From Streptomyces sp. NBC_01381 (lineage in GTDB: Bacteria > Actinomycetota > Actinomycetes > Streptomycetales > Streptomycetaceae), in assembly GCF_026340305.1 (NCBI RefSeq), contig NZ_JAPEPI010000001.1, positions 2,108,001 to 2,172,000 on the forward strand: a DNA stretch of 64,000 bases. Reading direction: 5' to 3'. The position numbers and the translations under genes are program-made. Positions 18,528-26,795 of this stretch are shown in pieces; position 1 is the first letter of the stretch, and each line of letters opens with the position of its first letter. Under the pieces are notes generated by a model. That model was not told where the DNA came from, ran no database searches, and saw only the letters and a list, made by a program, of their open reading frames with translations.

Positions 18528-19286
18528 CTAGATCGCAAGCGAGAGCAGCACCGGCGCCGCCCCGCGATTCAGCGTGTCCGCGGCCTCCCGCAGCCGGTGC
18601 GCGTGCTCCACCGGCAGGGAGAGGGCGAGGCAGCCGACCGCGGAGCCCGCGGTGATGGGGACGGCGGCGCAGACCGTGCCGACCGCGTACTCCTGGAGGT
18701 CGAGGACGGGGACCGTGGCGGGCTGGGCGGCGAGGTGGTTGAGCAGGACCCGCTCGTTCGTGATCGTCCGCGAGGTGAGGCGGGCCATCTTGTGGCGGGA
18801 GAGGTGATCGCGCCGGCCGTTCAGGTCGAGCTGGGTCAGCAGGCTCTTGCCGACCGCGCTGGCGTGCGCGGAGGACCGGAAGTCCACCCACTCGTTGACC
18901 TTGGGCGTGCCGGGTCCGTCCGCGAAGTCGGTGATCTTGATTTCGCCGTCCTCGTACCGGCTGATGTAGACGGCGGCGCCGATCGAGTCACGGAGCCCGT
19001 CCAGGGTCTCCTTGAGCTTCTGGCGCAGCGCCTGGTCGCGGCGGTGGGCCGAGCCTAGGCGGTTGAGGGATTCTCCGGTGACGTACGCACCGTCGGCGAT
19101 CTGCTCGACGTAACCCTCGCGGCGCAGCATCCGCAGCAGGGTGGTCAGCTGCGGCGCGGGAAGGCCGGTCTGGCGGGCGAGCTCGGTGTCGGTCACTCCG
19201 GCTCCCCGCCGGGCGACGATCTCAAGCACTCGAAGTGCGCTCTGCACCGAGCGCTGTGGCGTGGTCGGCTCATGCTTCAGCGCCAC
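18528..19286 (-). CDS. IclR-family transcriptional regulator
   Basis: 252-residue regulator. The N-terminal winged helix is RSVQSALRVLEIVARRGAGVTDTELARQTGLPAPQLTTLLRMLRREGYVEQ. The C-terminal IclR effector domain has SSAHASAVGKSLLTQL and AVGTVCAAVPITAGSAVGCLALSLP. The GTG at 19286 follows an AGGGGGAA ribosome site; the frame is open further upstream but without a family match. It is codirectional with, and downstream of, the ehu-like transporter genes. It is the likely local regulator of the transport and catabolic genes at 19.5-27.5 kb. Confidence 0.85.
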   Translation of the reverse strand: MALKHEPTTPQRSVQSALRVLEIVARRGAGVTDTELARQTGLPAPQLTTLLRMLRREGYVEQIADGAYVTGESLNRLGSAHRRDQALRQKLKETLDGLRDSIGAAVYISRYEDGEIKITDFADGPGTPKVNEWVDFRSSAHASAVGKSLLTQLDLNGRRDHLSRHKMARLTSRTITNERVLLNHLAAQPATVPVLDLQEYAVGTVCAAVPITAGSAVGCLALSLPVEHAHRLREAADTLNRGAAPVLLSLAI

Positions 19287-19418
19287 GGCTTCCCCCTGCG
19301 TGGAACGGTTCCGGACAGCTGGGCTCCGTCCCACGATAACCGCCAAGAGGCCGATAAGGAGCGGCTGTTGGGAAGATTGGTGGCGCGCTCCGGCCCTCTC
19401 GGCAGGAACGCGCCACCT

Positions 19419-19430
19419 TGGCATATGCCA
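19419..19430. promoter_or_regulatory. Perfect 12-bp palindrome TGGCATATGCCA upstream of the IclR gene
   Basis: Lies between the ehuA-like stop and the IclR start, 133 bp before the start codon. An 11-of-12 match (TGGCATATGCC) occurs near 33118. IclR proteins often bind short palindromes of this kind, so it is a candidate autoregulatory site. Confidence 0.4.
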
Positions 19431-19474
19431 GAGTCACCATCCGAGGCCATAGCCTGGGCGATTACGGCGGGGAG

Positions 19475-20290
19475 TCACAGGACTGCGCTCAGGAACTCCC
19501 GGGTCCGCTCGTGCTCGGGTTCGGTGAAGATCTTCTCCGGCGTCCCGGATTCGATGACCCGGCCCGAGTCGAACATCAGGACCTGGTCCGAAATGTCACG
19601 GGCGAAGTTCATCTCATGCGTCACGCAGAGCATCGTGATGTCCGTGGTGTGCGCGATGTCCCTGAGAACGTCGAGGACACCGGCCACCAGCTCCGGGTCG
19701 AGCGCGGACGTGACCTCGTCCAGGAGCAGCACCTGCGGGCGCATCGCGAGAGCGCGCGCGATGGCTACGCGCTGCTGCTGGCCGCCGGAGAGCTGGGACG
19801 GGTACTTGTCGATGTGCTCGGTCAGTCCGACCAGGTCGAGCAGCTCGCGGGCGCGCTGTTCGGCCTCGTCCTTGGACAGGCCCAGCACCTGGACCGGCGC
19901 CTCGGTGATGTTCCGCAGGACCTTCATGTTCGGGAAGAGATTGAACTGCTGGAAGACCATCCCGATGTTCTTGCGGACCTCGCGGATGTACTTCTCGCTC
20001 GCCGGCACGAGCTTGCCGTTCTTGTTCTCGTGCGTGAGGTACTCGCCGCCGACCTTGATCGTGCCCTCTTCGGGCTTCATCAGGGTCATCAGGAGCCGCA
20101 GGATCGTCGTCTTGCCGGATCCGGATGGTCCGATCAGCGTGACGTGTTTGCCCGAGGCGACGGAGAAGTCGAGCTCGTCGAGGACGACATGGCTGCCGAA
20201 GCGCTTGGTGACCTTGTCGAAGCGGATCAGCTCGCTGCCGTCCGCCGTCGGGTTGGCGGTTTCGTTCGAGGTGCTGCTGTCAGCGGACAA
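19475..20290 (-). CDS. ehuA: Polar amino acid/ectoine-type ABC transporter ATP-binding protein (EhuA-like)
   Basis: ATPase of about 271 residues. Walker A is GPSGSGKTT, the signature is LSGGQQQRVAIARAL and Walker B is VLLLDEVTSALDPELV, followed by the H-loop VTHEMNFA. It powers the import complex with the two permeases and the lipoprotein encoded just upstream in transcription. The TTG at 20290 was chosen because it follows GGAG by 7 bp; an earlier TTG at 20335 has no ribosome site. It overlaps the upstream permease gene by 11 bp. Confidence 0.9.
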   Translation of the reverse strand: MSADSSTSNETANPTADGSELIRFDKVTKRFGSHVVLDELDFSVASGKHVTLIGPSGSGKTTILRLLMTLMKPEEGTIKVGGEYLTHENKNGKLVPASEKYIREVRKNIGMVFQQFNLFPNMKVLRNITEAPVQVLGLSKDEAEQRARELLDLVGLTEHIDKYPSQLSGGQQQRVAIARALAMRPQVLLLDEVTSALDPELVAGVLDVLRDIAHTTDITMLCVTHEMNFARDISDQVLMFDSGRVIESGTPEKIFTEPEHERTREFLSAVL

Positions 20291-20927
20291 GGCGACGCTC
20301 CAAGACTCGGAGAAGGACGGAAGCCGGGTAGGCAATGACGATGAAGGCGATACCTACGATGGTGATCGCCTCGTAGGTGAAGGTCGCCTGGGTGAATCCC
20401 TTGGCCTCGCCCAGCATCTCCAGGGCGCCGATGGCGGCGATCTGCGGGGAGTCCTTGAGCATGGACACCACATAGTTGCCCAGCGCGGGGATCACGCGGC
20501 GGATGGCCTGCGGCAGGATGATCGCGGTCCAGGTGCGGCGCTTGGGCAGGCTGAGCGCCGTGGCCGCCTCCCACTGGCCGACGGGGACACCCTCGATGCC
20601 CGCCCGGTAGACCTCGGCGGTGTACGTCGAGTAGTGCAGGCCCAGGCCGACGATGCCCGTGGTGAGCGGCGACATCGTGGGACCGAACTCGGGAACCACG
20701 GTGAACAGGAAGAACAGCTGCACCAGCAGCGGGGTGTTCCGGATGAACTCGGTGACAGCCGTCACGGGCCAGCGGACCCACTTATGGTCGGAACGCTGCG
20801 CGACCGCCCAGAGCAGGCCGAGCGAGAACGCGATCAGGGTGCTCCAGGCCACCGCCTGGAGGGTGACGAGCACCCCGTCCCAGAAGTGCGGCATGAAGTC
20901 TTCGACGTTGGACCAGTCCCAGCTCAC
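20280..20927 (-). CDS. ehuD: ABC transporter permease (EhuD-like)
   Basis: 215-residue inner-membrane permease of the His/Glu/Gln group with about five helices. The conserved EAA-type loop reads QWEAATALSLPKRRTWTAIILPQAIRRVIPALGNYVVSMLKDSPQIAAIG. Its start overlaps the stop of the other permease by 4 bp. The ehuB-ehuC-ehuD-ehuA order is the same as in known ectoine import operons. Confidence 0.88.
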   Translation of the reverse strand: MSWDWSNVEDFMPHFWDGVLVTLQAVAWSTLIAFSLGLLWAVAQRSDHKWVRWPVTAVTEFIRNTPLLVQLFFLFTVVPEFGPTMSPLTTGIVGLGLHYSTYTAEVYRAGIEGVPVGQWEAATALSLPKRRTWTAIILPQAIRRVIPALGNYVVSMLKDSPQIAAIGALEMLGEAKGFTQATFTYEAITIVGIAFIVIAYPASVLLRVLERRLVR

Positions 20928-21658
20928 TTGGCACCCCCGGTACCGGTCACGGCGTCGATCGACGACTTGGAGCGCAGCCCGCTGAAGAGGCCGAGCTTCT
21001 CGGGCGCCTGGCCGACCTTCGACTTCGCGTGCCGCTCAAGGAGCCGCATCCCGCGCGTCAGGAGGAAGGCAAGGATGAAGTAGACGACCAGCAGAACCGT
21101 GTAGACGGGAGCGCTCTCGGCGGTGACGAGCCGCCACAGGTTGCCCGCGAAGGTCATGTCGGCCACCGAGATGAGCGAGACCAGCGAGGTGCCCTTGAGG
21201 AGCTCGATCAGCAGGTTGTTGAACGGGGGCAGCATCTCGGGCCAGGCCTGCGGGATTTCGATCTTCCGCAGGCGCTGCGCCGGGGTGAAGTTCAGCGCAA
21301 CCCCCGCCTCGCGCTGCGCGACCGGCACGGCGGCAAGGGCGCCACGCACGATCTCCGAACCGTACGCCCCGTACGTCATGCCAAGGGCCAGCACACCGGC
21401 GGCCATCGGCATGAAGCTGAAGCCGAACAGCATCGGCACCGTGAAGGCCATCCAGAACATGAAGACCAGGGCCGACGTGCCGCGGAAGACTTCGAAGTAG
21501 GTCCCGGCCAGGAAACGTACGATCCACAACCGCGACGTACGCAGCACACCGATCGGGAAGGCGATCGCGAAGGCCAGCGCGGCGCTGTAGACCGTGATCT
21601 GCACGGTGATCCAGAGACCGGGCAGGAACCACTTCTCGATGAAGTCCGCCGTCATCAT
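20924..21658 (-). CDS. ehuC: ABC transporter permease (EhuC-like)
   Basis: 244-residue permease of the same group. The EAA loop is QREAGVALNFTPAQRLRKIEIPQAWPEMLPPFNNLLIELLKGTSLVSLI. Start at ATG 21658, giving an ATGA overlap with the binding-protein gene, is preferred over a longer in-frame start at 21685. It probably pairs with the second permease as a heterodimer. Confidence 0.88.
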   Translation of the reverse strand: MMTADFIEKWFLPGLWITVQITVYSAALAFAIAFPIGVLRTSRLWIVRFLAGTYFEVFRGTSALVFMFWMAFTVPMLFGFSFMPMAAGVLALGMTYGAYGSEIVRGALAAVPVAQREAGVALNFTPAQRLRKIEIPQAWPEMLPPFNNLLIELLKGTSLVSLISVADMTFAGNLWRLVTAESAPVYTVLLVVYFILAFLLTRGMRLLERHAKSKVGQAPEKLGLFSGLRSKSSIDAVTGTGGAK

Positions 21659-22578
21659 GAGGAGGTTCCCTTCACCGGTGGGCACAGATCCTCGAGCGTC
21701 AGGTCGGTCATCTCCTGCTTGGTGAAGCCGAACTTGCCGACGACCCGCAGCAGTTCGCCGCTCTTCTTCATCTTGTGCAGCTCTTTGTTGAAGGCGTCGC
21801 GCAGGTTCTTCTCCGACTGCCGGAACGCGAATCCGCCCGCGCCGTAGGCCGGCTTGCCGCCCAGCTCGGGCTGGAAGGCCTCGGTCACCTCGGCCCGGTT
21901 GCTGCCCTTCACCACGTCCCGGGTGGTGATGGCGGTGCCCGCGAAGACGTCGACCCGGCCCTGCACGACCGCGTCGAGGCCGGCCACCGGGTCCGGGAGG
22001 ATGAGGATGTCCTTCACTCCCGCGTCCTTCGCGTAGTCGATCTCGGCGTACGCGGTGCCGCTCGCCATCTTGAGCTTCTTCTTGACGACGTCCTCGTACC
22101 GCTTGATCCCGTGCGGATTGCCCTTCTTCACGATGAAGGCATCGAGCATCAGGTAGTCGGGGTCGGAGAACAACACGCGCTCGCAGCGGCCGGGGTTGAT
22201 GTACATCCCCGCGGACACGACATCGAACTGCTGCGCCTGAGTGAGCCCCGGGATCAGTGCGCCGAATTCGGTGGGAACCGCCGTGACATTCGGTACGCCG
22301 AGCCGCGGGAAGATCACCTTGGCGATCTCCGGCGCCTCACCGGTGACCTCGCCCTGCTTGTCGATATAGCCGAACGGGAGTTCTCCCGCCACGCCGATCC
22401 TCACGGTCCCCGCATCGCGGAGCCGACTGAGCAGATCCCCGCCCTCGACCTTCCCTTCCTCCGGGACCTTGGTGCACCCCGCAGCCCCGATCGCCCCGAC
22501 CGCCGCTGCCCCTGCGAGCAGGGAGCGGCGGCTGAGCCTGCCTGTGAATCCCTCGTTGTTCTCATGTGGTGGAGCCAT
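21655..22578 (-). CDS. ehuB: ABC transporter substrate-binding lipoprotein (EhuB-like, ectoine/hydroxyectoine type)
   Basis: 307-residue extracytoplasmic binding protein. The export signal has a Tat-like SRRSLLAG and ends in the lipobox IGAAGC, so it is lipid-anchored. The SBP_bac_3 fold begins TVRIGVAGELPFGYIDKQGEVTGEAPEIAKVI. The line FDVVSAGMYINPGRCERVLFSDPDYLMLDAFIVKKGNPHGI matches EhuB proteins that bind ectoines. The start at 22578 (MAPPHENNEG) gives a sensible signal peptide. The true ligand is unproven, because the usual ectoine-degradation genes are missing nearby. Confidence 0.85.
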   Translation of the reverse strand: MAPPHENNEGFTGRLSRRSLLAGAAAVGAIGAAGCTKVPEEGKVEGGDLLSRLRDAGTVRIGVAGELPFGYIDKQGEVTGEAPEIAKVIFPRLGVPNVTAVPTEFGALIPGLTQAQQFDVVSAGMYINPGRCERVLFSDPDYLMLDAFIVKKGNPHGIKRYEDVVKKKLKMASGTAYAEIDYAKDAGVKDILILPDPVAGLDAVVQGRVDVFAGTAITTRDVVKGSNRAEVTEAFQPELGGKPAYGAGGFAFRQSEKNLRDAFNKELHKMKKSGELLRVVGKFGFTKQEMTDLTLEDLCPPVKGTSS

Positions 22579-22675
22579 GGGCGCGCGACTACCCGACTCG
22601 ACACAAGATATGCGGGCCAATTTCAGCCCCTGATGCAATCGTTGTCCTCTTGACCCAGGGAGGAGCATGGGACAC
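22579..22675. promoter_or_regulatory. Divergent promoter region between the transporter operon and DUF3830
   Basis: Only 97 bp separate the two divergent start codons. The region holds an A/T-rich patch (ACACAAGATATG, then CCAATTTCAG) that is unusual for this genome and likely carries both promoters and a shared operator. The DUF3830 ribosome site GGGAGGAG ends at 22665. No consensus operator could be fixed by eye. Confidence 0.5.
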
Positions 22676-23176
22676 ATGGCAGACCGATTCATCGAAGTCT
22701 CCCTCGCCAAGCGGGGAGTTCAGTGCACGGCAAAGCTGCTCGACGACCGGGCGCCGATCACCTGCGCGGCGGTGTGGGACGCACTCCCTCTGGGCGAGGA
22801 CGTCTATCACGCGAAGTACGCCCGCAATGAGATCTACGCCCTCTTTCCGGCCTTCGCAGACCGCGAGCCGCCCCTGGAGAACCCGACCGTCACGCCCATC
22901 CCCGGAGACCTCTGTTATTTCTCCTTCAACGGTACGCAGCTGGGCACCCAGGCCTATGGGTACGAACCGGCTGCCGACGTCAAGGCAGGGGCGACCGTCG
23001 TCGACCTCGCCCTCTTCTACGAGCGCAACAACCTGCTCCTCAACGGCGACGTCGGCTGGGTCCCCGGCATCGTCTGGGGCCAGGTCGTCGAAGGCCTCGA
23101 CCAGATGGCCGAGGCCTGCAACGACCTGTGGCGCGGTGGCGCGCAGGGGGAGACGCTGAACTTCCGCAGGGCCTGA
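22676..23176 (+). CDS. DUF3830 family protein
   Basis: 166-residue cytosolic protein (MADRFIEVSLAKRGVQCTAKLLDDRAPITCAAVWDALPL...). It matches DUF3830, which I recall as having a cyclophilin-like fold; no activity is established. Family features include YHAKYARNEIYALFPAF, ENPTVTPIPGDLCYFSF and the C-terminal LLLNGDVGWVPGIVWGQV. It is divergent from the ehu-like operon and convergent with the amidase gene, so it belongs to the same locus. A role in handling the imported compound is inferred from position. ATG 22676 has the best ribosome-site spacing. Confidence 0.8.
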   Translation: MADRFIEVSLAKRGVQCTAKLLDDRAPITCAAVWDALPLGEDVYHAKYARNEIYALFPAFADREPPLENPTVTPIPGDLCYFSFNGTQLGTQAYGYEPAADVKAGATVVDLALFYERNNLLLNGDVGWVPGIVWGQVVEGLDQMAEACNDLWRGGAQGETLNFRRA

Positions 23177-23218
23177 AGACCAGCAGTTCCGCCGGGCCTG
23201 AAAGACCGGGCCTGAAAG

Positions 23219-24622
23219 TCAGCTCACCGCGGGCGGCGCGATTCCCGCGCTGCCCGCCTCGTACAGCGCATGCGCGGCCCGCAGGACCAGCGCGTCGGCA
23301 TGCCGCGCCGCCACGATCTGTACCCCGACCGGCAGCCCCTCGCCGTCCACCCCGCAGGGCACCGTCGCCGCCGGCTGCTGCGTCATGTTGAAGGGGTACG
23401 TGAACGGCGTCCACCCCGTCCACCGGCGATGACCGGAACCTTTCGGTACCTCCGCTCCCGCCTCGAAGGCGGTGATCGGCAGCGTGGGAGTGACGAGCAG
23501 GTCGTACGTCGAGTGGAAACGGCCCATCCGGCGGCCGAGCTCCATCCGTACGTCGACCGCCGCGAGATATTCGAGCGCGCTGTACCGCGCGCCCCGCGCG
23601 CAGATCTCCCGCAGCCCCGGGTCGAGCAACTCCCGCTGTGCGGGCGACAGATGCTGCGTCACCCGCGCCGCGCCGCTGAACCACAGGGTGTGGAAGGCCT
23701 CCACCGGCTCCGAGAAATCGGGGTCGGTCTCCTCGACGTACGCACCCTGCGCGGCCAGTGACTCCACCGCGCGCCGCACCGCCGACGCGACCGCGGGCCG
23801 CACCGCCACCTGGCCGCCGAGCGAGGGCGAGTAGGCGATGCGCAGACCGCGTACGCCGCCTTCGATGCCCGCCCGGAAGCTGCCGGCGACCGGGCCCAGC
23901 TGCGACCAGTCGCGCCAGTCGGGGCCACTGATCACATCCATCAGGAGCGCCGCGTCCGCCGCGTCCCGAGTCATCGGCCCGACGTGCGCGAGGGTGCCGA
24001 ACGCCGAGGCCGGATACAGCGGCACCCTTCCGTACGTCGGCTTCAGCGCGAAGATCCCGCAGAACGCGCCGGGGATCCGCACCGAGCCGCCGCCGTCCGT
24101 GCCCAGGGACACCGGCGCGGCGCCGTACGCCACGGCGGCCGCACTGCCGCCGCTCGATCCGCCCGCGGTGCGCGAGTGGTCGTACGGATTGCGCGTGACC
24201 CCGTTCCGCGGGCTGTCCGTGACGCCCTTCCAGCCGAACTCGGGCGTCGTCGTCTTGCCGATGAACACCGCGCCGTGCTCCCGGAGCCGGGCCACCGAAG
24301 GCGCGTCCTCGTCCCAACTCCCTTCCGCGCGAACGGTCTTGGAGCCCCGCAGCGTGGGCCCGCCGCGCTGCAGCAGGATGTCCTTGACGGAGACCGGAAC
24401 CCCGTCGACAAGACCCCGCGGCTCGCCCCGCCGCCACCGCTCCGCACTCGCGTCGGCCGCCGCGATCGCCTCGTCGGCGTCGATGCGCACGAACGCGTTC
24501 ACGGCGGGCTGCACCTCCTCGGCCCTGCGCAGCGCGGCCCGTGTCGCGTCGACCGGACTGAATTCACCCTTGCGATAGCCGTCGACGAGTTGTCCGGCGG
24601 AGAGATCCGTGAGCTCGGTCAT
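23219..24622 (-). CDS. Amidase (amidase-signature family)
   Basis: 467-residue Ser-cisSer-Lys hydrolase that cleaves an amide or similar bond. The catalytic Lys is in VPVSVKDILL. The Gly/Ser-rich signature TAGGSSGGSAAAVAYGAAPVSLGTDGGGSVRIPGAFCG contains both catalytic serines. The length matches AtzF/GatA-like amidases. It is the best candidate for opening or deamidating the imported substrate. The next gene upstream on the same strand is the D-2-hydroxyacid dehydrogenase, 36 bp away, so the two form a transcription unit. Confidence 0.88.
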   Translation of the reverse strand: MTELTDLSAGQLVDGYRKGEFSPVDATRAALRRAEEVQPAVNAFVRIDADEAIAAADASAERWRRGEPRGLVDGVPVSVKDILLQRGGPTLRGSKTVRAEGSWDEDAPSVARLREHGAVFIGKTTTPEFGWKGVTDSPRNGVTRNPYDHSRTAGGSSGGSAAAVAYGAAPVSLGTDGGGSVRIPGAFCGIFALKPTYGRVPLYPASAFGTLAHVGPMTRDAADAALLMDVISGPDWRDWSQLGPVAGSFRAGIEGGVRGLRIAYSPSLGGQVAVRPAVASAVRRAVESLAAQGAYVEETDPDFSEPVEAFHTLWFSGAARVTQHLSPAQRELLDPGLREICARGARYSALEYLAAVDVRMELGRRMGRFHSTYDLLVTPTLPITAFEAGAEVPKGSGHRRWTGWTPFTYPFNMTQQPAATVPCGVDGEGLPVGVQIVAARHADALVLRAAHALYEAGSAGIAPPAVS

Positions 24623-24658
24623 GCACGCTCCTCGGTGCAGAGGGGATGGGGCCGTGGA

Positions 24659-25648
24659 TCAATGCCCGGGTACATACCCACGTTTCTTGTCGACCACGTT
24701 CGACAGGGGCCGCCCGGCCGCCCACTCCTCGTACAACTCGACGAACTGCGCGCCCAGTTCATCGCGCCAGCCCACCGTGTCCCCGCTCATGTGCGGCGAC
24801 ACGATGAGCCCCGGTGCCGTCCACAGCGGGCTGTCCGCGGGCAGCGGCTCGTGCTCGAAGACGTCGAGCGCCGCGCCCGCGATCCACCGGTTCGCCAGAG
24901 CGGCGGCGAGATCGTCCTCGACGACGAGCGCGCCGCGCCCGATGTTGATGAAGCGCGCGGAGGGCTGCATCATGCCGAACCGCCGCCCGTCGAACATGCC
25001 GCGCGTGGCGTCCGTCAGCGGCGCCGCGCAGATCACCCAGTCGGCGCGCGCCATGAGCCGGTCGAGCTCCTCGGTGCCGTGCACGCCGTGCTGCGCCTTG
25101 CGGCCCACCAGCGCCGTGATGATCCCCAGCGCCTTCAGCGTACGGACGATCGCGTGCCCGATCGGGCCTGAACCCACCACGCACGCGCGCGTGCGGGCCA
25201 CCCGCTGGGACTCGCGGTGCCGCCAGGTCCGCTCGCCCTGGAGCCGCAGGGTGTGCGGAAGGTCCTTGGCCATCGCCAGGACGAGCGCGGCCACGTACTC
25301 GGCGATCGGCTGGTCGAAGACGCCCCTGGCGTTGGTGACCACGGTGTCGGAGGCGGCCAGTTCGGGGCACATGAGGCGGTCCACGCCCGCGCTCGCGGTG
25401 TGCACCCAGCGGGGTCTCGGCCCCTCGCCGGGCCAGGCATCGCGCACCGCGTCCGAGAGGAAGTCCCACACCAGCAGCACATCGGCGAGCGGAAGTTGCT
25501 CCGCGAGGGTGTCCGCGTCCGCGTGCAGGATCCGGGCGCGCCCGGTGAGGCTGCCGAGGCGGGGCGGCGGGGCGGGATAGGGGGCGTCGAGGACGAGGAC
25601 CGTGGCGGCCGCGGCATCAGCCGCCGCATCGGGCGTCGAATCGGACAT
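24659..25648 (-). CDS. D-2-hydroxyacid dehydrogenase (NAD-dependent)
   Basis: 329-residue oxidoreductase that interconverts a 2-oxo acid and a D-2-hydroxy acid. The Rossmann motif is VVGSGPIGHAIVRTLKALG. The catalytic set is Arg in INIGRGALVVEDDL or nearby, Glu in FEHEPLPADSPLW, and His in VSPHMSGDT, with CAAPLTDATRGMFD before them. The ATG at 25648 fits the family length; an upstream start adds 37 residues with no homology. First gene of the leftward unit with the amidase. Confidence 0.87.
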   Translation of the reverse strand: MSDSTPDAAADAAAATVLVLDAPYPAPPPRLGSLTGRARILHADADTLAEQLPLADVLLVWDFLSDAVRDAWPGEGPRPRWVHTASAGVDRLMCPELAASDTVVTNARGVFDQPIAEYVAALVLAMAKDLPHTLRLQGERTWRHRESQRVARTRACVVGSGPIGHAIVRTLKALGIITALVGRKAQHGVHGTEELDRLMARADWVICAAPLTDATRGMFDGRRFGMMQPSARFINIGRGALVVEDDLAAALANRWIAGAALDVFEHEPLPADSPLWTAPGLIVSPHMSGDTVGWRDELGAQFVELYEEWAAGRPLSNVVDKKRGYVPGH

Positions 25649-25946
25649 CGGGGAGAAACCGTTTCGCAATGAGAGTCCGCTTCCCTGAGATACGTGTCGG
25701 CCAGGGCCGTCTGAGATGCGCGGATTGACCACGCTCGCACCTGAAACTACCTTCGTCAACAGAGGTGCTCTATCACAAGCACCCCATAACTGAGTACTCT
25801 CCGTACGAGGTCATAGCACTCTCTGTAGCGCTTTCTTGGCGCATCTTGCCCCGTCCCGACGTCCCGGCGCGTCGCCGGTTCCGCATCATCTCCCGGCCCC
25901 CGGCCGGTCCCTCCAATGCACGCACGCACGAACTTGGGGCCTGCTC
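25649..25946. promoter_or_regulatory. Divergent intergenic region between the dehydrogenase and racemase genes
   Basis: 298 bp without a gene. It includes A/T-richer sequence at 25760-25830 (CACCCCATAACTGAGTACTC, then TAGCACTCTCTGTAG), the likely place for the two divergent promoters. No clear terminator or repeat was seen. Confidence 0.45.
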
Positions 25947-26783
25947 ATGGACGTCTCCTTCCTCGGCGGACCACACCCTCAGCGCGGTGTAGGTGTCGTC
26001 GCCCCTTTCGACTTCGCCCTCGACCGGGAACTCTGGCGCTGGGTTCCCGACGAGGTCTCCCTCCATCTGACACGTACTCCGTACGTGCCCGTCGAGGTCA
26101 GCCTCGACCTGGCGCGCCTGGTCAGCGAGCACGAGACGCTCGGCGAGGCGGTCCGCGCGCTGAGCGCCGCCGAGCCGGAAGTCCTGGCGTACGCCTGTAC
26201 ATCGGGCAGTTTCGTCGGCGGCATCGCCGGTGAGCGGGCGATGTGCGAGGCGATGACCCGCGAAGGCGCGGTCACCTCCGTCACGACGTCGGGCGCGCTG
26301 CTCGAAGCGCTCGACGACCTGGGCGCGCGGCGCATCGCCCTCGTCACGCCCTACACCTGGTCGGTCACCCAGTCCCTCGAGGACTATCTGGCCGAGGCCG
26401 GGGTGACCGTCATCGGCCGCGCCTATCTGGGCCTGACCAGGCACATCTGGAAGGTGCCCTACCGGGACGTGGCCGACATGGCGCGGCGTGCGGTGCAGGG
26501 CGGCGTCGACGCGCTGTTCATCAGCTGCACCAACCTCCCCACGTACGACGTCATCCCACAGCTGGAGGCCGAGCTGCGGGTTCCGGTCATCTCCGCGAAC
26601 CAGGTGACGATGTGGTCCGCCCTCCGCCGGCTGGGTACGCATGCGGTAGGGCCCTACCAGGCGCTGATCAGCCCGAGCGCGAGGCCGGGCGCGGGCACCG
26701 TCCCCGGTCCCGGGGCGGTGCCGGACGCCATGCCGCTCGACCCGCCCCAGGGGCTGCCCGAAGGACCACCACCGCTGCCTTGA
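25947..26783 (+). CDS. Asp/Glu racemase superfamily enzyme (maleate isomerase/EutA-like), two-cysteine form
   Basis: 278-residue enzyme with the duplicated flavodoxin-like fold of aspartate/glutamate racemases, maleate isomerases and arylmalonate decarboxylases. Both active-site cysteines are present: Cys84 in LAYACTSGSF and Cys194 in LFISCTNLPTY. The C-terminal 35 residues are Pro/Gly-rich. Ectoine-utilisation EutA belongs to this superfamily. The reaction here, isomerisation, racemisation or decarboxylation, cannot be told. It precedes a paralogue by 12 bp; start at ATG 25947. Confidence 0.82.
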   Translation: MDVSFLGGPHPQRGVGVVAPFDFALDRELWRWVPDEVSLHLTRTPYVPVEVSLDLARLVSEHETLGEAVRALSAAEPEVLAYACTSGSFVGGIAGERAMCEAMTREGAVTSVTTSGALLEALDDLGARRIALVTPYTWSVTQSLEDYLAEAGVTVIGRAYLGLTRHIWKVPYRDVADMARRAVQGGVDALFISCTNLPTYDVIPQLEAELRVPVISANQVTMWSALRRLGTHAVGPYQALISPSARPGAGTVPGPGAVPDAMPLDPPQGLPEGPPPLP

Positions 26784-26795
26784 AGGAGGCTGGAA

